NCBI RefSeq assembly: GCF_001050375.1
Contig: NZ_KQ130489.1
Location: forward strand, 1 to 64,000
Source of the DNA: Catenovulum maritimum
GTDB lineage: Bacteria; Pseudomonadota; Gammaproteobacteria; Enterobacterales; Alteromonadaceae
Direction of reading: 5' to 3'
DNA length: 64,000 nt
The translations under genes were made by a program, and so were the position numbers. The notes beneath the pieces are model-generated. The model did no database searches, had not been told where the DNA came from, and saw only the letters and a program-made list of their open reading frames with translations. Shown here in pieces: positions 8,430 through 17,733 of the stretch (position 1 is its first letter; each line of letters opens with the position of its first letter).

Positions 8430-8983
8430 TATGATTTTTCCTCTTGTTTTTCTTCATCTTTTGGCAAGTGCGGGTAGATATACAACACGGTTAAAATACC
8501 AAAGACAAAGGTTAGACCCATTAAGCCAAACATTTTAAAGTTGACCCAAAAATCTTGTGAAAAGTTGTAAGCAATATATAAATTAAGCGCAGCGATAGCC
8601 GCGAAAAATGCAGCCCAAGCATATGAAATCTTTGCCCATAATTGATCGGTTAATTTCATTTCTTTGCCTAGCATTTTCTGCATTGGACTTACTTTAAAGA
8701 AGGCTTGACTGACAAAAATACCAACCGCAAAAATTAGATTTACTACAGTCACTTTCCATTTAATAAAAGCATCATCTTGGAAGTAAATCGTCATACCACC
8801 CATCACTAATACAATTAAAAATAAATAAAATTGTTTTTTAGGGAGTTGCTTGGTTTTGAACCATTCATAACCGACATGGACTGCTGTTGAAGCAATTAAT
8901 GCCCCAGTCGCCGCATATATATCAACCGTTTTGTAAACGGCGAAAAATACGATCAGGTGAAATAGGTCGAACATATTTTGCAT
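8429..8983 (-). CDS. yciB: Inner membrane protein YciB (septation protein A family)
   Basis: Integral inner membrane protein of 184 residues with about five membrane segments, matching YciB/IspZ in length and in its first block ([25 protein letters not shown]). In enterobacteria YciB contributes to envelope integrity and cell-division protein interactions. The start is ATG at 8981-8983; a second ATG three codons later (MFDLFH) is closer to the usual family start, so the true start is not certain. It lies 37 bases after trpA and overlaps yciI by one base. Attachment of yciB-yciI to the trp operon end fits the trp-yci neighbourhood known in many gammaproteobacteria. Confidence 0.93.
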   Translation of the reverse strand: MQNMFDLFHLIVFFAVYKTVDIYAATGALIASTAVHVGYEWFKTKQLPKKQFYLFLIVLVMGGMTIYFQDDAFIKWKVTVVNLIFAVGIFVSQAFFKVSPMQKMLGKEMKLTDQLWAKISYAWAAFFAAIAALNLYIAYNFSQDFWVNFKMFGLMGLTFVFGILTVLYIYPHLPKDEEKQEEKS

Positions 8984-9020
8984 AATTTATCTGCTTTCAG
9001 TCAGTTTAAAATTGCAGCGA

Positions 9021-9830
9021 CTAGTATTGCGTCGCTGCTTTCATTGATTTAGTAAACTCTGCGATTTCAGCCAATAATTTAGCTGGATTATCTAAATTAT
9101 TTTCAATAATTTTGACCGTTGCAGAGCCGCTTATTGCACCATCGGCACCATTTTTAATGGCTTCACTAACATGCTCAGGTTTAGATATACCAAAGCCTAA
9201 TAATGTTGGTGGCGCATTGTAAGATTTAAGTGCATTTATCACGCTATCAATTGGCATAGAAGCAACTGTTTCTGTGCCTGTTACACCAGCTCGGCTGAGT
9301 AAGTAGGTATAGCCAGAACCTTGTTCAGCAACATGCTTTAATAAGGTTTCACTACCATTCGGTGGCGCGATGAAAATAGCATCTACATTATTATCATTAG
9401 CCGCTTTAACAAATGGCGCACTTTCTCTTACTGGCACATCTGCAATTAATACTGAATCTATTCCAATTTCATTGGCAGTTTGGTAGAACTGATTAATCCC
9501 CTTAGCAAAAACTATGTTGCTGTAGAGTAATAAGCCAATTGGAATATCTGCGTTATATTCTCGAATTCGTTTGAGTATATCCATACAATCTGGTGGCATT
9601 ACGTTAGCTGCAATTGCACGAATATTCGCACTTTGAATCGTTGGTCCATCCGCAACCGGATCTGAATAAGGGATCCCTAATTCAAGTGCGTCTGCTCCGT
9701 TATCTATCAGTGCTTTAATAATCTCAAACGAGAGTTCTAAGTTAGGATCGCCAATGGTAACAAATGGTACAAAAGCCCCTTGCTTTTTAGCTGTTAAATC
9801 TTGGAATAGCTTTTGGTATCTACTACTCAT
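9021..9830 (-). CDS. trpA: Tryptophan synthase alpha chain
   Basis: TrpA cleaves indole-3-glycerol phosphate to indole and glyceraldehyde 3-phosphate; indole is channelled to TrpB. The 269-residue protein shows the family start [20 protein letters not shown], the catalytic glutamate in [10 protein letters not shown] and the catalytic aspartate in [10 protein letters not shown], and the phosphate-binding end GFGISKPEH with [10 protein letters not shown] chose ATG at 9828-9830; a GTG three codons upstream is also open. The ATG lies inside the end of trpB, giving an eight-base overlap that points to translational coupling. Last of the trp biosynthetic genes. Confidence 0.97.
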   Translation of the reverse strand: MSSRYQKLFQDLTAKKQGAFVPFVTIGDPNLELSFEIIKALIDNGADALELGIPYSDPVADGPTIQSANIRAIAANVMPPDCMDILKRIREYNADIPIGLLLYSNIVFAKGINQFYQTANEIGIDSVLIADVPVRESAPFVKAANDNNVDAIFIAPPNGSETLLKHVAEQGSGYTYLLSRAGVTGTETVASMPIDSVINALKSYNAPPTLLGFGISKPEHVSEAIKNGADGAISGSATVKIIENNLDNPAKLLAEIAEFTKSMKAATQY

Positions 9831-11040
9831 AATGACCACCTTGTTCTAATACTTTTGATACGTGTGCTAAATCTTTATCACCTCGGCCAGATAAGTTAAC
9901 CACTATAATGGTTTCTTCTGTTGCGGCTTCAGCTAATTTATGCGCGTGAGCTAATGCGTGCGAAGATTCTAACGCAGGTATAATCCCTTCGCTGCGGCAT
10001 AGTTTTTGGAATGCATCTAATGCTTCTTTATCTGTTGCTGCAACATATTCAGCTCGACCTGTTGCATGTAAATACGCATGTTGAGGCCCAACAGCAGGGT
10101 AGTCTAGGCCAGCAGAGACAGAATAAGATTCTTCTATTTGACCAAATTCATCTTGCATTATGTAGGTGACTGCACCGTGTAAAATACCTTTAGTCCCTTT
10201 ACAGATAGTTGCACCGTGTTTTAGTGTATGTAAACCATGGCCGCCAGGTTCAACCCCGACTAATTTAACGCTTTCTTCTTTAATAAAGTCATTAAACATA
10301 CCAATTGCATTTGAACCACCGCCAACACAAGCTAATACATAATCAGGTAATCTACCTTCGGCTTTAACAATTTGTTCTTTTGCTTCTTCACCGATCATTT
10401 TTTGAAATTCACGTACTAGTGTCGGGAATGGATGCGGGCCTGCTGCTGTGCCAAGTAAATAATGGCTGTCTTCGTAAGTTGCAGACCAATCACGAAGTGC
10501 TTCGTTAACTGCATCTTTTAAAGTACCTGAGCCGGCTGTCACTGGGATAATTTCTGCCCCCATAAGTTTCATTCTGAAAACGTTTGGCTGTTGGCGCTCG
10601 CAATCTTTTGCACCCATATAAATTCGGCATTCTAAGCCAAGTAAAGCACAGGCTAGGGCAGTCGCTACACCGTGTTGACCAGCACCAGTTTCAGCAATTA
10701 CTCGCTTTTTGCCCATACGTTTAGTTAATAAGGCTTGGCCTAAAACTTGGTTAGTTTTATGCGCACCACCATGGAGTAAATCTTCACGTTTTAAGTAAAT
10801 TTTAGCCAAGGGGTTTGGTGAAAAATTACGGGTTAGGGTTAAAGGCGTTGGTCGACCTGCGTATTCATTTAATAACTTTTCGAATTCTTTTTGAAACTCA
10901 GGATCATTTTGTGATTTGATAAACTCTTGCTCTAATTGCTCAAGTGCAGGCACGAGTAATTCTGGCACAAACATACCGCCAAATTCACCAAAGTAAGCAT
11001 CTAGATGCGGTTTTTGCATCTCTTCAGGCTGTGTTGTCAT
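9823..11040 (-). CDS. trpB: Tryptophan synthase beta chain
   Basis: TrpB is a PLP enzyme that joins indole and L-serine to L-tryptophan. The protein is 405 residues, as usual. Motifs seen: [13 protein letters not shown] at the start, the PLP lysine in [18 protein letters not shown], the glycine-rich phosphate cup [12 protein letters not shown], and the C-terminal HALAHA…SGRGDKD. It follows trpCF by 17 bases, with its start at the ATG at 11038-11040, and overlaps trpA by eight bases. All catalytic residues look intact. Confidence 0.98.
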   Translation of the reverse strand: MTTQPEEMQKPHLDAYFGEFGGMFVPELLVPALEQLEQEFIKSQNDPEFQKEFEKLLNEYAGRPTPLTLTRNFSPNPLAKIYLKREDLLHGGAHKTNQVLGQALLTKRMGKKRVIAETGAGQHGVATALACALLGLECRIYMGAKDCERQQPNVFRMKLMGAEIIPVTAGSGTLKDAVNEALRDWSATYEDSHYLLGTAAGPHPFPTLVREFQKMIGEEAKEQIVKAEGRLPDYVLACVGGGSNAIGMFNDFIKEESVKLVGVEPGGHGLHTLKHGATICKGTKGILHGAVTYIMQDEFGQIEESYSVSAGLDYPAVGPQHAYLHATGRAEYVAATDKEALDAFQKLCRSEGIIPALESSHALAHAHKLAEAATEETIIVVNLSGRGDKDLAHVSKVLEQGGHYE

Positions 11041-11057
11041 AATTTCCTCGAATAATT

Positions 11058-12443
11058 CTAATATTTTCTGAGTGCGGCAAATGCAGCAGAGAGTTTACTT
11101 GCTGATTTGATGCCGGGTGAGTCTTCCACCCCTGAATTTAAATCTAAACCTATCGCGCCTAATTTAGCCGCTTGTTTAGCATTGTCCGGCGTTATGCCAC
11201 CTGCCAACATAAAAGGGATCTTGTTATTACAAGTTTTAATTAATTGCCAATCAAAAGCTTCACCAGTGCCGCCTCGATTTTGGCTGTTGCCAGAGTCAAG
11301 TAACCAGCGATCGATTTTATCTAATTGAGACAAAGCAGATTCAGCAATATTATGCGCTTTCCAGATTTGCACTGAATCGGCTAATTTAGTTTTAAGCTTG
11401 TCTATATAGCCTTGGTCTTCATCACCGTGAAGCTGAACCGCTGCAAGATTTAGTGCTTTCACTGTATCTGCTATTTTTAGTACAGGCGCATTTACAAACA
11501 CACCAACGTATTCAAGCTCAGGCTCTGCTTCTATTATTGTTTTTGCGCTGGCTTCGTCGACACAGCGAGGTGATTTTTCAACAAAAATCAGGCCGCCATA
11601 TACAGCGCCTGCTTGTTTAGCAAGCTGCGCACTTTGTGGCGTTTTTAAACCACAAACTTTATTTTCACCAACTATGAGTTTATGAACGGCTTTTGGTAAA
11701 TCGGCTTGCGCCATAATGGAACTACCAACGAGAAAACCATCCGCAAAGTTTGATAACTCAGAAACATGGTCATGAGTGTAGATACCTGATTCCGAAACAA
11801 CAACTGTATCTTTAGGGCATTTTTCGCGGATCAGAGGTGCTAGTTGTTTAGTCGTTTCTAAGTTGGTTGATAAATCCCTTAGGTTACGATTATTGATGCC
11901 TATGATCTTCGCTTTTAATGTTATTGCTCTATCTAATTCTTCTTGGTTAGATACTTCAGTTAAAATATCTAACGCATAAAAATTAGCAAGTTCAGCAAGC
12001 TCTATGTATTGCTCGTCATTTAATACGGACAACATCAATAAGATAACATCAGCACCGTAATAGCGGGCAAGGTGAACTTGATAAGGCTCGATAAAGAAAT
12101 CTTTACAGATACAAGGCTGAGTCACGCGTTCACGCACGTACTGTAAATATTTATGATCTCCTTGGAAGTACTTTTTATCGGTTAATACCGAAATGCCAGC
12201 TGCATAAGGTTGATAAGCTGAAATAATCTCATCTAAATCAAAGACAGGGCGAATTAACCCTTTAGATGGACTCGCTTTTTTACACTCTAAAATAAATCCG
12301 GCTTCTGGTTTAGAAAGGTTATCAAATAAACTTCTATCCGACTTAGTTAAGCCATCTATAAAAGTATCAAGTGGCATGTCTAATTTTTGCTGGATTAATT
12401 CCTGTGCTTTATCTGCACAAATTTTCTCTAAGACATTAGCCAT
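11058..12443 (-). CDS. trpC: Bifunctional indole-3-glycerol-phosphate synthase / phosphoribosylanthranilate isomerase
   Basis: Fused TrpC-TrpF carrying out two consecutive steps from N-phosphoribosylanthranilate to indole-3-glycerol phosphate. The protein is 461 residues. The TrpC half (about 1-250) shows [25 protein letters not shown] and VSESGI; the TrpF half (about 255-461) starts with the catalytic cysteine in VCGLKTPQ and continues with [18 protein letters not shown] and the phosphate-binding [10 protein letters not shown] chose the ATG at 12441-12443 (MANVLEK), which overlaps the end of trpD by eight bases; an in-frame start five codons upstream is less likely. Confidence 0.97.
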   Translation of the reverse strand: MANVLEKICADKAQELIQQKLDMPLDTFIDGLTKSDRSLFDNLSKPEAGFILECKKASPSKGLIRPVFDLDEIISAYQPYAAGISVLTDKKYFQGDHKYLQYVRERVTQPCICKDFFIEPYQVHLARYYGADVILLMLSVLNDEQYIELAELANFYALDILTEVSNQEELDRAITLKAKIIGINNRNLRDLSTNLETTKQLAPLIREKCPKDTVVVSESGIYTHDHVSELSNFADGFLVGSSIMAQADLPKAVHKLIVGENKVCGLKTPQSAQLAKQAGAVYGGLIFVEKSPRCVDEASAKTIIEAEPELEYVGVFVNAPVLKIADTVKALNLAAVQLHGDEDQGYIDKLKTKLADSVQIWKAHNIAESALSQLDKIDRWLLDSGNSQNRGGTGEAFDWQLIKTCNNKIPFMLAGGITPDNAKQAAKLGAIGLDLNSGVEDSPGIKSASKLSAAFAALRKY

Positions 12444-13458
12444 TTGACAACTCCACAAATTTTTCTAATGTTGATTTTGCTTTGCCTGAATTCATCGCAT
12501 CGAGTGCAATTTGAGCACCTTGCTCAAAGTTATCTGCTTTACCTGACATAACTAATAATGCAGATACGTTAACAGCAACCGCTTCTAAATGAGCTTGTTG
12601 ACCATTACCAGATAACATATCAAGGCAAATTTGTTTATTAACTTCAGGTGTATCACCTTTAATGTCGATTAGGCTTCTAGTATTAAAACCAAAATCAGCA
12701 GGAGTGAGTTTATACTCAGAAATTTGTCCTTGGTTCACTTCGCAAACTAGCGTTTCACCATGAATCGCAATTTCATCTAAGCCCGAACCATGAACTATCA
12801 TGGCGCGTTGAGTCCCTAACTTATTGAGAGTTTCTGCAACGGGGCGCATTAACTCTGGGCTATAAACGCCAAGCAATTGAATATCTGGCGCTGCAGGGTT
12901 CGCTAATGGACCCAAAATATTGAATATGGTTCGGGTTTTAAGTGCTTGACGAACCGGCATAGCATGCTTGACACCAGCATGGTATTGAGGTGCAAAAAAG
13001 AAGCAAATACCAGCGTCATCTAAACATTTACGAGCTTGCTCTGGACTTGGGGTTAAATTAATACCTAATCCTTCAAGCAAATCAGATGATCCAGATTTAC
13101 TAGAAACGCTACGGTTACCGTGTTTAGTCATTTTGATACCACAGCTTGCGGCTACGATTGCCGCTGTGGTACTGATATTTATGGTATCTGCACCATCACC
13201 ACCTGTACCGCAACTATCTGCAATCGAGTAATCAGGTCGATTAAATGCTAATGCATTTTCACGCATGGCTTGGGCCGCGCCAGCTACTTCTTCTGGCTTC
13301 TCACCTTTAACTTTTAGACCGCCTAGTACCGCAGCTAGCACAAGTGGATCGACTTGACCTAGCATGACTTGGTTAAAAAACTCAAAGCTAACGCCTTGGT
13401 CTGAATCTTTTGCAGCTAATACGTTATTAATAAATTCATTAGGGGCATTTGTCGTCAT
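12436..13458 (-). CDS. trpD: Anthranilate phosphoribosyltransferase
   Basis: TrpD transfers phosphoribose from PRPP to anthranilate. The 340-residue protein has the full family layout: helical N-terminal domain, then the PRPP/diphosphate loop CGTGGDG near residue 83, TKHGNRSVSSKSGSSDLLE, the RTIFNILGPLANP block and the C-terminal HGSGLDE. It is a separate gene here, not fused to trpG as in E. coli. It starts two bases after the trpG stop and overlaps trpCF by eight bases. Confidence 0.98.
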   Translation of the reverse strand: MTTNAPNEFINNVLAAKDSDQGVSFEFFNQVMLGQVDPLVLAAVLGGLKVKGEKPEEVAGAAQAMRENALAFNRPDYSIADSCGTGGDGADTINISTTAAIVAASCGIKMTKHGNRSVSSKSGSSDLLEGLGINLTPSPEQARKCLDDAGICFFFAPQYHAGVKHAMPVRQALKTRTIFNILGPLANPAAPDIQLLGVYSPELMRPVAETLNKLGTQRAMIVHGSGLDEIAIHGETLVCEVNQGQISEYKLTPADFGFNTRSLIDIKGDTPEVNKQICLDMLSGNGQQAHLEAVAVNVSALLVMSGKADNFEQGAQIALDAMNSGKAKSTLEKFVELSNG

Positions 13459-13460
13459 GA

Positions 13461-14090
13461 TTATTTCCTTGCTGAATCTGAGACTGCTTCGCTTAAAAAG
13501 TCTAAGCTTTGTTTTAATAATTTTGAGCCGAAGGTAGTTAATATACTTTCAGGATGAAATTGGAAACCAATTACTTTATCTGCTTCGTGGACAACCGCCA
13601 TAGGAATATCATTCACTTCAGCAATCACTTCTAATGAGTCAGGCACTTTTGTTGCCATCAGTGAATGGTAACGTGCAACTGAAAGTGGATTAGATAAACC
13701 ATCAAAAACCCTGTGGTTTGTGTGATCGACTAAAGAGGCTTTTCCATGAACGATTTCACCTGTGCCGCCAACTTCACCGCCATAAGCTTCAACTATGGCT
13801 TGATGCCCTAAGCAAATGCCTATTATTGGGTATTTGCCTTTAGCCAGTTGAATCAGTTCAAGCATGCAGCCTGCTTGCTGAGGATTACCTGGACCAGGTG
13901 ATAACATTAATATTGTATTGTTTGGACAAGCTTGCATTTTATCAAAAATCACTTTAGCTGCCACACTGTTACGGTAAACAATTAGCTCATAACCTAGGGT
14001 TTTTAATTCATCTACTAGGTTGTAAGTGAAAGAGTCGAAATTATCTAATAAGAAAATAGTGGTTTGTTTCGCTTGGCTTAAAACTGACAT
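13461..14090 (-). CDS. trpG: Anthranilate synthase component II (glutamine amidotransferase)
   Basis: Class I glutamine amidotransferase that supplies ammonia to TrpE. The 209-residue protein shows LLDNFDSFTYNL at the start, the oxyanion-hole block LSPGPGNP, the catalytic cysteine in GICLGHQ near residue 95, and the His-Glu pair in FQFHPESI near residue 178. Its ATG overlaps the trpE stop by one base (TAATG), and trpD begins two bases after its own stop. A free-standing trpG next to trpE and before trpD is the non-enteric arrangement. Confidence 0.97.
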   Translation of the reverse strand: MSVLSQAKQTTIFLLDNFDSFTYNLVDELKTLGYELIVYRNSVAAKVIFDKMQACPNNTILMLSPGPGNPQQAGCMLELIQLAKGKYPIIGICLGHQAIVEAYGGEVGGTGEIVHGKASLVDHTNHRVFDGLSNPLSVARYHSLMATKVPDSLEVIAEVNDIPMAVVHEADKVIGFQFHPESILTTFGSKLLKQSLDFLSEAVSDSARK

Positions 14091-15637
14091 TAGATAACCT
14101 CCTGTGAGCTAATAATCGCATTTAATACAGCTTGTGCTTTGCTTCGAGTTTCGTCTGCTTCTGATTGAGGAATTGAGTCATAAACAACGCCAGCACCAGC
14201 TTGAATATAAGCCTTTTGGTTTTGCACAAAAGCACTTCTAATGACAATGCAGGTATCCATATCCCCTTTACCTGTTACATAGCCAACAGCCCCGCCATAG
14301 CTACCACGACGTTTTTGTTCGACTTGTCGAATCAAACTTGCTGCTTTTACTTTTGGCGCGCCTACTAGGGTGCCCATATTTAAACAAGCTTGATAGGCGT
14401 GTAACGCATCTAAATCTTTTCTTAATTTACCTTTTACTCGAGATACCAAATGCATAACAAATGAGTATCTGTCGACTTTTTGTAAATCAGATACATAGCG
14501 AGTTCCTGGTTCACAAACTCTAGCGACGTCATTTCTGGCTAAATCCACTAGCATCATATGCTCAGATAACTCTTTTTTGTCGCTTCTTAGCTCTTGCTCA
14601 ATTCTGCTGTCTAAATCAAGATTAATACTACCATCAGGGTTAAAGCCTCTACGGCGAGTGCCTGCTATTGGATAGATTTCGAGTTCATCCGTATCTTTAG
14701 TGTATTTAACTGCAGATTCTGGTGATGCGCCGAACATTTCAAATTTCTCATCTCTGAGATAGAACATGTAAGGACTTGGGTTTTGTATCTTTAATTTGCG
14801 ATAAGCTGCAATTGGCTTTGGACAAGGTAAGCTGAAACTACGAGATGGAACAACTTGAAAGATATCACCGAGTTTAATATTTTCTTTTAACTTAACCACG
14901 GCATTACAGAAATCTTCATCAGACATATCGACCTGAATATCCGACTGTTGCAGTACAGGTGTAATGGTTTTATCTTCAACAGATTTGACTTGTTTTAGTT
15001 TTGCTTGGTAGCTAGCCAATACTTGATTTGCTTGGTTGTTGTCTTTAGCCGCTTCATCATAATTAAAGTGAACTAATTCAGCTGTTTGTGTTTGGTGGTC
15101 ACAAATGAGTAAAGTTTCTGCTAAATAGAATAAGAAATCAGGGCAGGCATTTTCGCCATCTTTAACCTGAGGTAAATCTTCTACTACAGCGATTAAATCG
15201 TAACCTAAGGCTCCACCTAAAAATACAGCATGTTCTTTATCTGTATTTGGCATAGCGGTAAGGGTTCTTAATACTTCAAATGGGTTTGCAACCTTTAGCC
15301 TTTCATCTTCGGTTAAATCATTCGCGCTATGCGGGAAAGTGAAAGTAGTTCTGGCTTCATCTTGCTGGCTGATGTAGTCGGCAAGTTTGTGGTTAATGTA
15401 AGCTAATGCTTGTAAGCCGTTTTGATTTTGTGAAACTAACTCAACACTTCTGCCATTACATTCAATACGTAAACTGGCATCCAGTAATAAAATACTTTTT
15501 AAATTATCCTTGCTGTCTATCTCTGCAGATTCGAGCAGTAGGGTATTGACGTGATCATCTGCTAAGGCAGAATAAACCGATAAAGGATCGGCTATGTACG
15601 GGGTTGATACTTTTGTTGTATTAACATTTATATTCAT
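14090..15637 (-). CDS. trpE: Anthranilate synthase component I
   Basis: TrpE converts chorismate to anthranilate with ammonia from TrpG, the committed step of tryptophan synthesis. The protein is 515 residues. The N-terminal LLLESAEI motif (about residues 33-40) is the tryptophan feedback-binding element. The C-terminal chorismate-binding domain shows DIFQVVPSRSF, NPSPYMFYLR, IAGTRRRG, DLARNDVARV, GAPKVKAA and the final GAGVVYDS. Start ATG at 15635-15637. The gene is preceded by an attenuator and a leader peptide rich in tryptophan, so it should be controlled both by enzyme feedback and by transcription attenuation. Confidence 0.98.
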   Translation of the reverse strand: MNINVNTTKVSTPYIADPLSVYSALADDHVNTLLLESAEIDSKDNLKSILLLDASLRIECNGRSVELVSQNQNGLQALAYINHKLADYISQQDEARTTFTFPHSANDLTEDERLKVANPFEVLRTLTAMPNTDKEHAVFLGGALGYDLIAVVEDLPQVKDGENACPDFLFYLAETLLICDHQTQTAELVHFNYDEAAKDNNQANQVLASYQAKLKQVKSVEDKTITPVLQQSDIQVDMSDEDFCNAVVKLKENIKLGDIFQVVPSRSFSLPCPKPIAAYRKLKIQNPSPYMFYLRDEKFEMFGASPESAVKYTKDTDELEIYPIAGTRRRGFNPDGSINLDLDSRIEQELRSDKKELSEHMMLVDLARNDVARVCEPGTRYVSDLQKVDRYSFVMHLVSRVKGKLRKDLDALHAYQACLNMGTLVGAPKVKAASLIRQVEQKRRGSYGGAVGYVTGKGDMDTCIVIRSAFVQNQKAYIQAGAGVVYDSIPQSEADETRSKAQAVLNAIISSQEVI

Positions 15638-15928
15638 GGTTTGGCTCTACCGTGTTTTGGCTGCTGCTTTTTATTTGTGCGCGGTTAAATAATATTTACG
15701 CATCCGATAGCAGGCTTAAATTATTGGTCGGTTACGATTTAAACTCGTAATCAATCAAACACTTGGGTTTTAACGCTTACGCTTTAGTTCGATTTATAGC
15801 GTTTCTGTGCTGACTAGCTTCGCCATCGCCAATTGCCTAAATTTTTATACTCAAAGTTCACTATTATTAATCTCTATTCTTTATCTTTGTTATATAAAGA
15901 GGGTCTATATTCTACCCGAAAAACCAAC
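15638..15928 (-). other. Long untranslated stretch between trp attenuator and trpE
   Basis: About 290 bases separate the attenuator from trpE. No credible gene is seen; the longest leader-like frame with a start is ten codons without tryptophan. Two short inverted repeats are visible: TTACGA/TCGTAA at 15732-15750 and AACGCT/AGCGTT around 15774-15802. Their role is unknown. Confidence 0.5.
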
Positions 15929-15957
15929 AAAAAAGCCCGCTATTTGCGGGCTTTTTT
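15929..15957 (-). terminator. trp operon attenuator terminator
   Basis: Perfect inverted repeat: 12-base arms 15929-15940 and 15946-15957 with a five-base loop. Read on the minus strand it is A6-GCCCGC, loop, GCGGGC-T6, the same stem sequence as the E. coli trp attenuator. The competing antiterminator is also visible: TGCGTGGCT (15987-15995, minus strand) can pair with AGCCCGCA of the terminator's first arm (15945-15952) with one bulged base. The first of these lies over the end of the leader peptide, so ribosome stalling at the Trp codons would free it. Confidence 0.93.
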
Positions 15958-15984
15958 GTATTAGATTTGACAAAAATATACAAG

Positions 15985-16053
15985 TCAGCCACGCAAATGC
16001 GAAGGCCACCACCAAATGTTGTTTAAAATTGTATAAAAGTTATTCAATTTCAT
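15985..16053 (-). CDS. trpL: trp operon leader peptide
   Basis: A 22-residue leader peptide, too short for ordinary gene finders. It starts with ATG at 16051-16053 and ends with TGA at 15985-15987. Residues 14-16 are three tryptophan codons in a row (N-I-W-W-W-P-S). The stop codon lies 28 bases before the attenuator hairpin, with the antiterminator strand overlapping its last codons. This is the classical ribosome-mediated attenuation layout: with charged tRNA-Trp scarce, the ribosome stalls at the triple Trp and the terminator cannot form. The ribosome binding site is weak. Upstream, a TTGACT box at 16120-16125 (minus strand) is a possible -35, but no convincing -10 or TrpR operator could be assigned. 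Confidence 0.93.
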   Translation of the reverse strand: MKLNNFYTILNNIWWWPSHLRG

Positions 16054-16158
16054 CTTGTTTCAGTTCTTTTGTCGTTTTTGTCAAAATAGTATGCCTAATG
16101 AAACGCATATCTATGTTAAAGTCAACTGGTTTTTAAACCTTTCTGTAAGATATACCAA

Positions 16159-17007
16159 GTGATAATAGATTTACACTGCCATACAAAATTCTCTGATGGC
16201 GAATTAACGCCGGAGGAAATTGTCCTTCGCGCCGCTAACCGTAATATTGATGTTTTAGCTATTACCGATCACGATACTATTGATGGTTTAGACAGCGCGC
16301 ATCAAGCAATTGAAAAATATAGTTTAAAGTTAAACCTTATTGATGGCGTTGAAATATCCACTTGGTGGCATGGCTTTGAAATTCATATTTTAGGCTTGAA
16401 CGTAAATCGAGCTGATGCCCAGTTTCAACAAAGACTCTCACAGCAACTTGAAACACGTGAAAACCGAGCGCACCGAATTGCAGAAAAATTAGAAAAGTTT
16501 GGTTTTAAAGATTGCTTGAAAGAAGTTAAAAAAATAGCGAATGGTCAATGTATTAGCCGAGTTCATTTTGCTAAGTATTTGCTAAGCTTAGGTGAAGTGA
16601 ATACGATTCAAAAGGCGTTTGACAAATATTTAGGTCGCAAACAAAAAGCTTATGTGTCGCCGAATTGGATCAGTATAGAAGAAGCAGTTAATTGGATTAA
16701 AGAGGCGGGTGGCCAAGCTGTGCTAGCGCACCCATCTCGATATGAGCTAAATAATAAATGGATCAGACGCTTAGTGGATGAGTTTTCAGCTTTAGGCGGT
16801 GACGCAATTGAAGTGGCTCTGCCTCGTCAAAGTAAAAATGAAACCATCCAACTTGCGCAATATGCTAACAGTGCAGGTTTAAAAGCCTCTGCAGGCTCTG
16901 ACTTTCACCGTGTTTCACCCTATACTGAATTAGGGCGATATGCACCTATGCCCGAAAATGTCGACCCAGTATGGTCAAGTTGGCAAGAAATCCAGCGTTT
17001 CTCTTAA
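16159..17007 (+). CDS. rnm: PHP-domain RNase AM / 3',5'-nucleoside bisphosphate phosphatase
   Basis: Orthologue type of E. coli YciV/TrpH/Rnm, a 5'-3' exoribonuclease and nucleoside 3',5'-bisphosphate phosphatase that trims the 5' ends of rRNAs. The 282-residue protein shows the PHP metal motifs DLHCHTKFSDG at the very start, ITDHDT near residue 37, GVEIS near residue 68, AHPSRY near residue 190 and GSDFH near residue 246. The start is the GTG at 16159; no earlier start is possible in a normal family alignment. It is transcribed divergently from the trp leader, sharing a ~105-base promoter region. Confidence 0.93.
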   Translation: MIIDLHCHTKFSDGELTPEEIVLRAANRNIDVLAITDHDTIDGLDSAHQAIEKYSLKLNLIDGVEISTWWHGFEIHILGLNVNRADAQFQQRLSQQLETRENRAHRIAEKLEKFGFKDCLKEVKKIANGQCISRVHFAKYLLSLGEVNTIQKAFDKYLGRKQKAYVSPNWISIEEAVNWIKEAGGQAVLAHPSRYELNNKWIRRLVDEFSALGGDAIEVALPRQSKNETIQLAQYANSAGLKASAGSDFHRVSPYTELGRYAPMPENVDPVWSSWQEIQRFS

Positions 17008-17077
17008 GAATATATAATGCGACATCTATTTTTAGGTACTCAGATAAATAGATGAATTTATCCACTAGGAGTGAGTG

Positions 17078-17698
17078 ATGAGTCAATTTTTTTATATCCA
17101 CCCTGAAAACCCGCAAAAAAGACTATTAAGTCAGGCCGCTGATATTATTAAAGACGGCGGCGTTATAATTTACCCGACAGACTCTGGCTATGCGATAGGT
17201 TGTGGCGTCGGCAATAAAGCCGCATTAGAGCGGATTTGTCGTATTCGTCAATTAGATTTAGACCATGACTTTACTCTGATGTGTAAAGATGTGTCAGAAT
17301 TATCTAATTATGCCAAAGTTGGCAATCAAGCATTTAGAATGCTAAAGAATAACACACCAGGTGCTTACACTTTTGTTTTTCAAGCAACACGTGAAGCGCC
17401 TAAGCGATTGCAAAACCCTAAAAAGAAAACCTTAGGTATTCGAATTCCAAATAATCAAATTGCGTTAGATTTACTAGAAGCATATGGTGAGCCTTTACTC
17501 TCCTCATCTTTGATTTTACCTGGGCAAGATTTTACGGAATCCGATCCAGATGAAATTCGCGATAAACTCGAAAACCAAGTTGATTTGATTTTACACGGTG
17601 GTTATTTAGGTGAAACACCGACAAGTGTGATTGATTTGACCGAAGACACGCCTGAAATTATCCGAGAAGGTAATGGTGATATTTCAGCTTTTGCTTAG
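17078..17698 (+). CDS. yciO: YciO/YrdC (Sua5-like) family RNA-binding protein
   Basis: Member of the SUA5/YrdC/YciO family of dsRNA-binding proteins related to threonylcarbamoyl-AMP synthase TsaC. The 206-residue size and position between rnm and scpA match YciO rather than TsaC. Family blocks seen: GGVIIYPTDSGYAIGCG near residue 30, RIRQLD…FTLMCKD, TPGAYTFVF and the C-terminal PTSVIDLTEDTPEIIREG. ATG at 17078 is chosen because AGGAG (17067-17071) lies six bases upstream; the GTG one codon earlier is possible. scpA follows with almost no gap. Whether it makes threonylcarbamoyl-AMP is unproven for this subfamily. Confidence 0.9.
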   Translation: MSQFFYIHPENPQKRLLSQAADIIKDGGVIIYPTDSGYAIGCGVGNKAALERICRIRQLDLDHDFTLMCKDVSELSNYAKVGNQAFRMLKNNTPGAYTFVFQATREAPKRLQNPKKKTLGIRIPNNQIALDLLEAYGEPLLSSSLILPGQDFTESDPDEIRDKLENQVDLILHGGYLGETPTSVIDLTEDTPEIIREGNGDISAFA

Positions 17699-17733
17699 CC
17701 TTGAATAGCGCTAAACAAAGAAAATCGACTAGT

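Noticed and set aside
15800..15832. Ten-codon frame as a second trp leader peptide
   Set aside because: No tryptophan codon, no ribosome binding site of note and no attenuator after it.
15807..16136. Open reading frame on the plus strand across the trp leader
   Set aside because: It runs antisense through the trp attenuator and leader peptide, has no ribosome binding site and no family; it is a chance frame.
16120..16140. TrpR operator upstream of trpL
   Set aside because: Only a partial match around the TTGACT box; not enough to claim an operator.
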